This document shows positions 63,393-64,000 of a stretch of 64,000 nt of DNA, in pieces. A model generated the notes under the pieces. The model searched no databases. It was given only the letters and a program-made list of their open reading frames with translations, and was not told the origin of the DNA. The stretch comes from Flexithrix dorotheae DSM 6795 (GTDB lineage: Bacteria > Bacteroidota > Bacteroidia > Cytophagales > Flammeovirgaceae). The stretch covers positions 225,291-289,290 of the forward strand of contig NZ_KB903432.1 of NCBI RefSeq assembly GCF_000379765.1. Reading direction: 5' to 3'. The position numbers were made by a program, and so were the translations under genes. Position 1 is the first letter of the stretch. Each line of letters opens with the position of its first letter.

Positions 63393-64000
63393 ATGATTAA
63401 TCAGATCAAATCCAGTCTTTTTATCCTGAGTGCTATTATGCTGGTACTTTTTTCTTGTGGTAAACAGGAAAAAGTAGTGGAAGATAACTCACCAAAAAGG
63501 CCAAATATTTTATTCATCATGTCAGATGACCATGCTTATCAGGCAATTAGTGCATATGACGATAAGTTGTTAAAAACCCCGAATATTGATCGGCTGGCCG
63601 ATGAAGGTATTTTATTTTCCAATGCCTGTGTAACCAATTCTATTTGTGCTCCTTCCAGGGCGGTAATCCTTACCGGAAAGCATTCTCATCTGAATGGAAA
63701 AATTGACAACCATTCCCCATTCGATACTACTCAGACTACTTTCCCACAAATATTCCAAAATGCAGGCTACGAAACTGCCATGTATGGGAAATTACACTTT
63801 GGCAACAATCCTAAAGGCGTAGATGATTTTAAAATTTTACCAGGACAGGGCCATTACATCAACCCAACCTTTATAACACCTCAAGGTGATACCACCATCA
63901 CAGGGTATGTTACAGATATTATTACTGATTTGACCATAAACTGGCTTGATGAAAAAAGAGATAAAGAGAAGCCCTTTATGATGATGTATTTGCACAAAGC
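63393..64000 (+). CDS. Lipoprotein sulfatase (S1 family), 3' end cut by window edge
   Basis: The frame from ATG 63393 is open to the window end (about 202 residues visible). It has a lipobox LFSC and the sulfatase start RPNILFIMSDDHAYQAI with the metal-binding Asp pair. The formylglycine signature CAPSR lies in NSICAPSRAVILTGKHSH, followed by YGKLHFG. The S1 subfamily is not decided; the MSDDHAYQAIS / NSICAPSR pattern is common in algal-polysaccharide sulfatases. It indicates another sulfated-glycan locus continuing to the right. Confidence 0.9.
   Translation, partial: MINQIKSSLFILSAIMLVLFSCGKQEKVVEDNSPKRPNILFIMSDDHAYQAISAYDDKLLKTPNIDRLADEGILFSNACVTNSICAPSRAVILTGKHSHLNGKIDNHSPFDTTQTTFPQIFQNAGYETAMYGKLHFGNNPKGVDDFKILPGQGHYINPTFITPQGDTTITGYVTDIITDLTINWLDEKRDKEKPFMMMYLHK

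Overview
The window looks like a chromosomal segment of a marine-type Bacteroidota, most likely an order Cytophagales relative. Supporting this are the AT-rich DNA, a TonB-dependent receptor of the outer membrane beta-barrel family with a CarboxypepD_reg domain, many Cys lipoproteins, secreted sulfatases, and several perfect TAnnTTTG promoter -7 elements. No rRNA, tRNA, CRISPR array, prophage or intact transposase was seen. Both edges cut genes: a TonB-like protein on the left, and a lipoprotein sulfatase on the right that starts at 63393.

Layout. 0-8 kb holds envelope and housekeeping genes (TonB-like protein, beta-barrel protein, LpxL-type acyltransferase, PDZ/alpha-beta hydrolase, membrane LytTR regulator, lipoprotein aldose 1-epimerase). 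8-17 kb has a MetR-like LysR gene facing a YfiT/DinB gene. It is followed by an AraC regulator facing adh, and then LLM oxidoreductase, SDR, KefG-like flavoprotein and KefB-like antiporter, which looks like an electrophile or redox stress unit. 17-25 kb is a minus-strand polysaccharide block: a sulfatase/GH78 alpha-L-rhamnosidase fusion, a DUF5060 lipoprotein, L-rhamnose mutarotase and a heparinase II/III-like lyase. It fits use of a sulfated rhamnose-containing glycan such as ulvan. A soluble PAS histidine kinase and its response regulator lie just upstream.

28-35 kb is mixed: MBL hydrolase and PhyH-like dioxygenase, a secreted hypothetical, a CFAS-like methyltransferase and the TonB-dependent receptor. 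35-44 kb is a sugar-catabolism block with an SDR, Zn alcohol dehydrogenase, split transketolase, Gfo/Idh/MocA oxidoreductase, two exported unknown proteins and an AraC regulator. 44-56 kb is an eight-gene minus-strand chemotaxis operon: MCP, cheW, cheD, cheY, cheB, cheA, a CheC/CheX-type gene and a PAS/GAF protein. The MCP has no membrane segment and carries six PAS domains in three duplicated pairs. No cheR is present.

56-64 kb is gene-sparse and looks accessory. It holds two different LRR proteins, an esterase, and a three-gene SDR/membrane protein/AraC operon. A pair of imperfect ~147-bp direct repeats flanks that operon. This repeat pair and the PAS-rich chemotaxis operon are the least conventional things in the window.

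All functional calls come from reading motifs and domain order. No database search was run.
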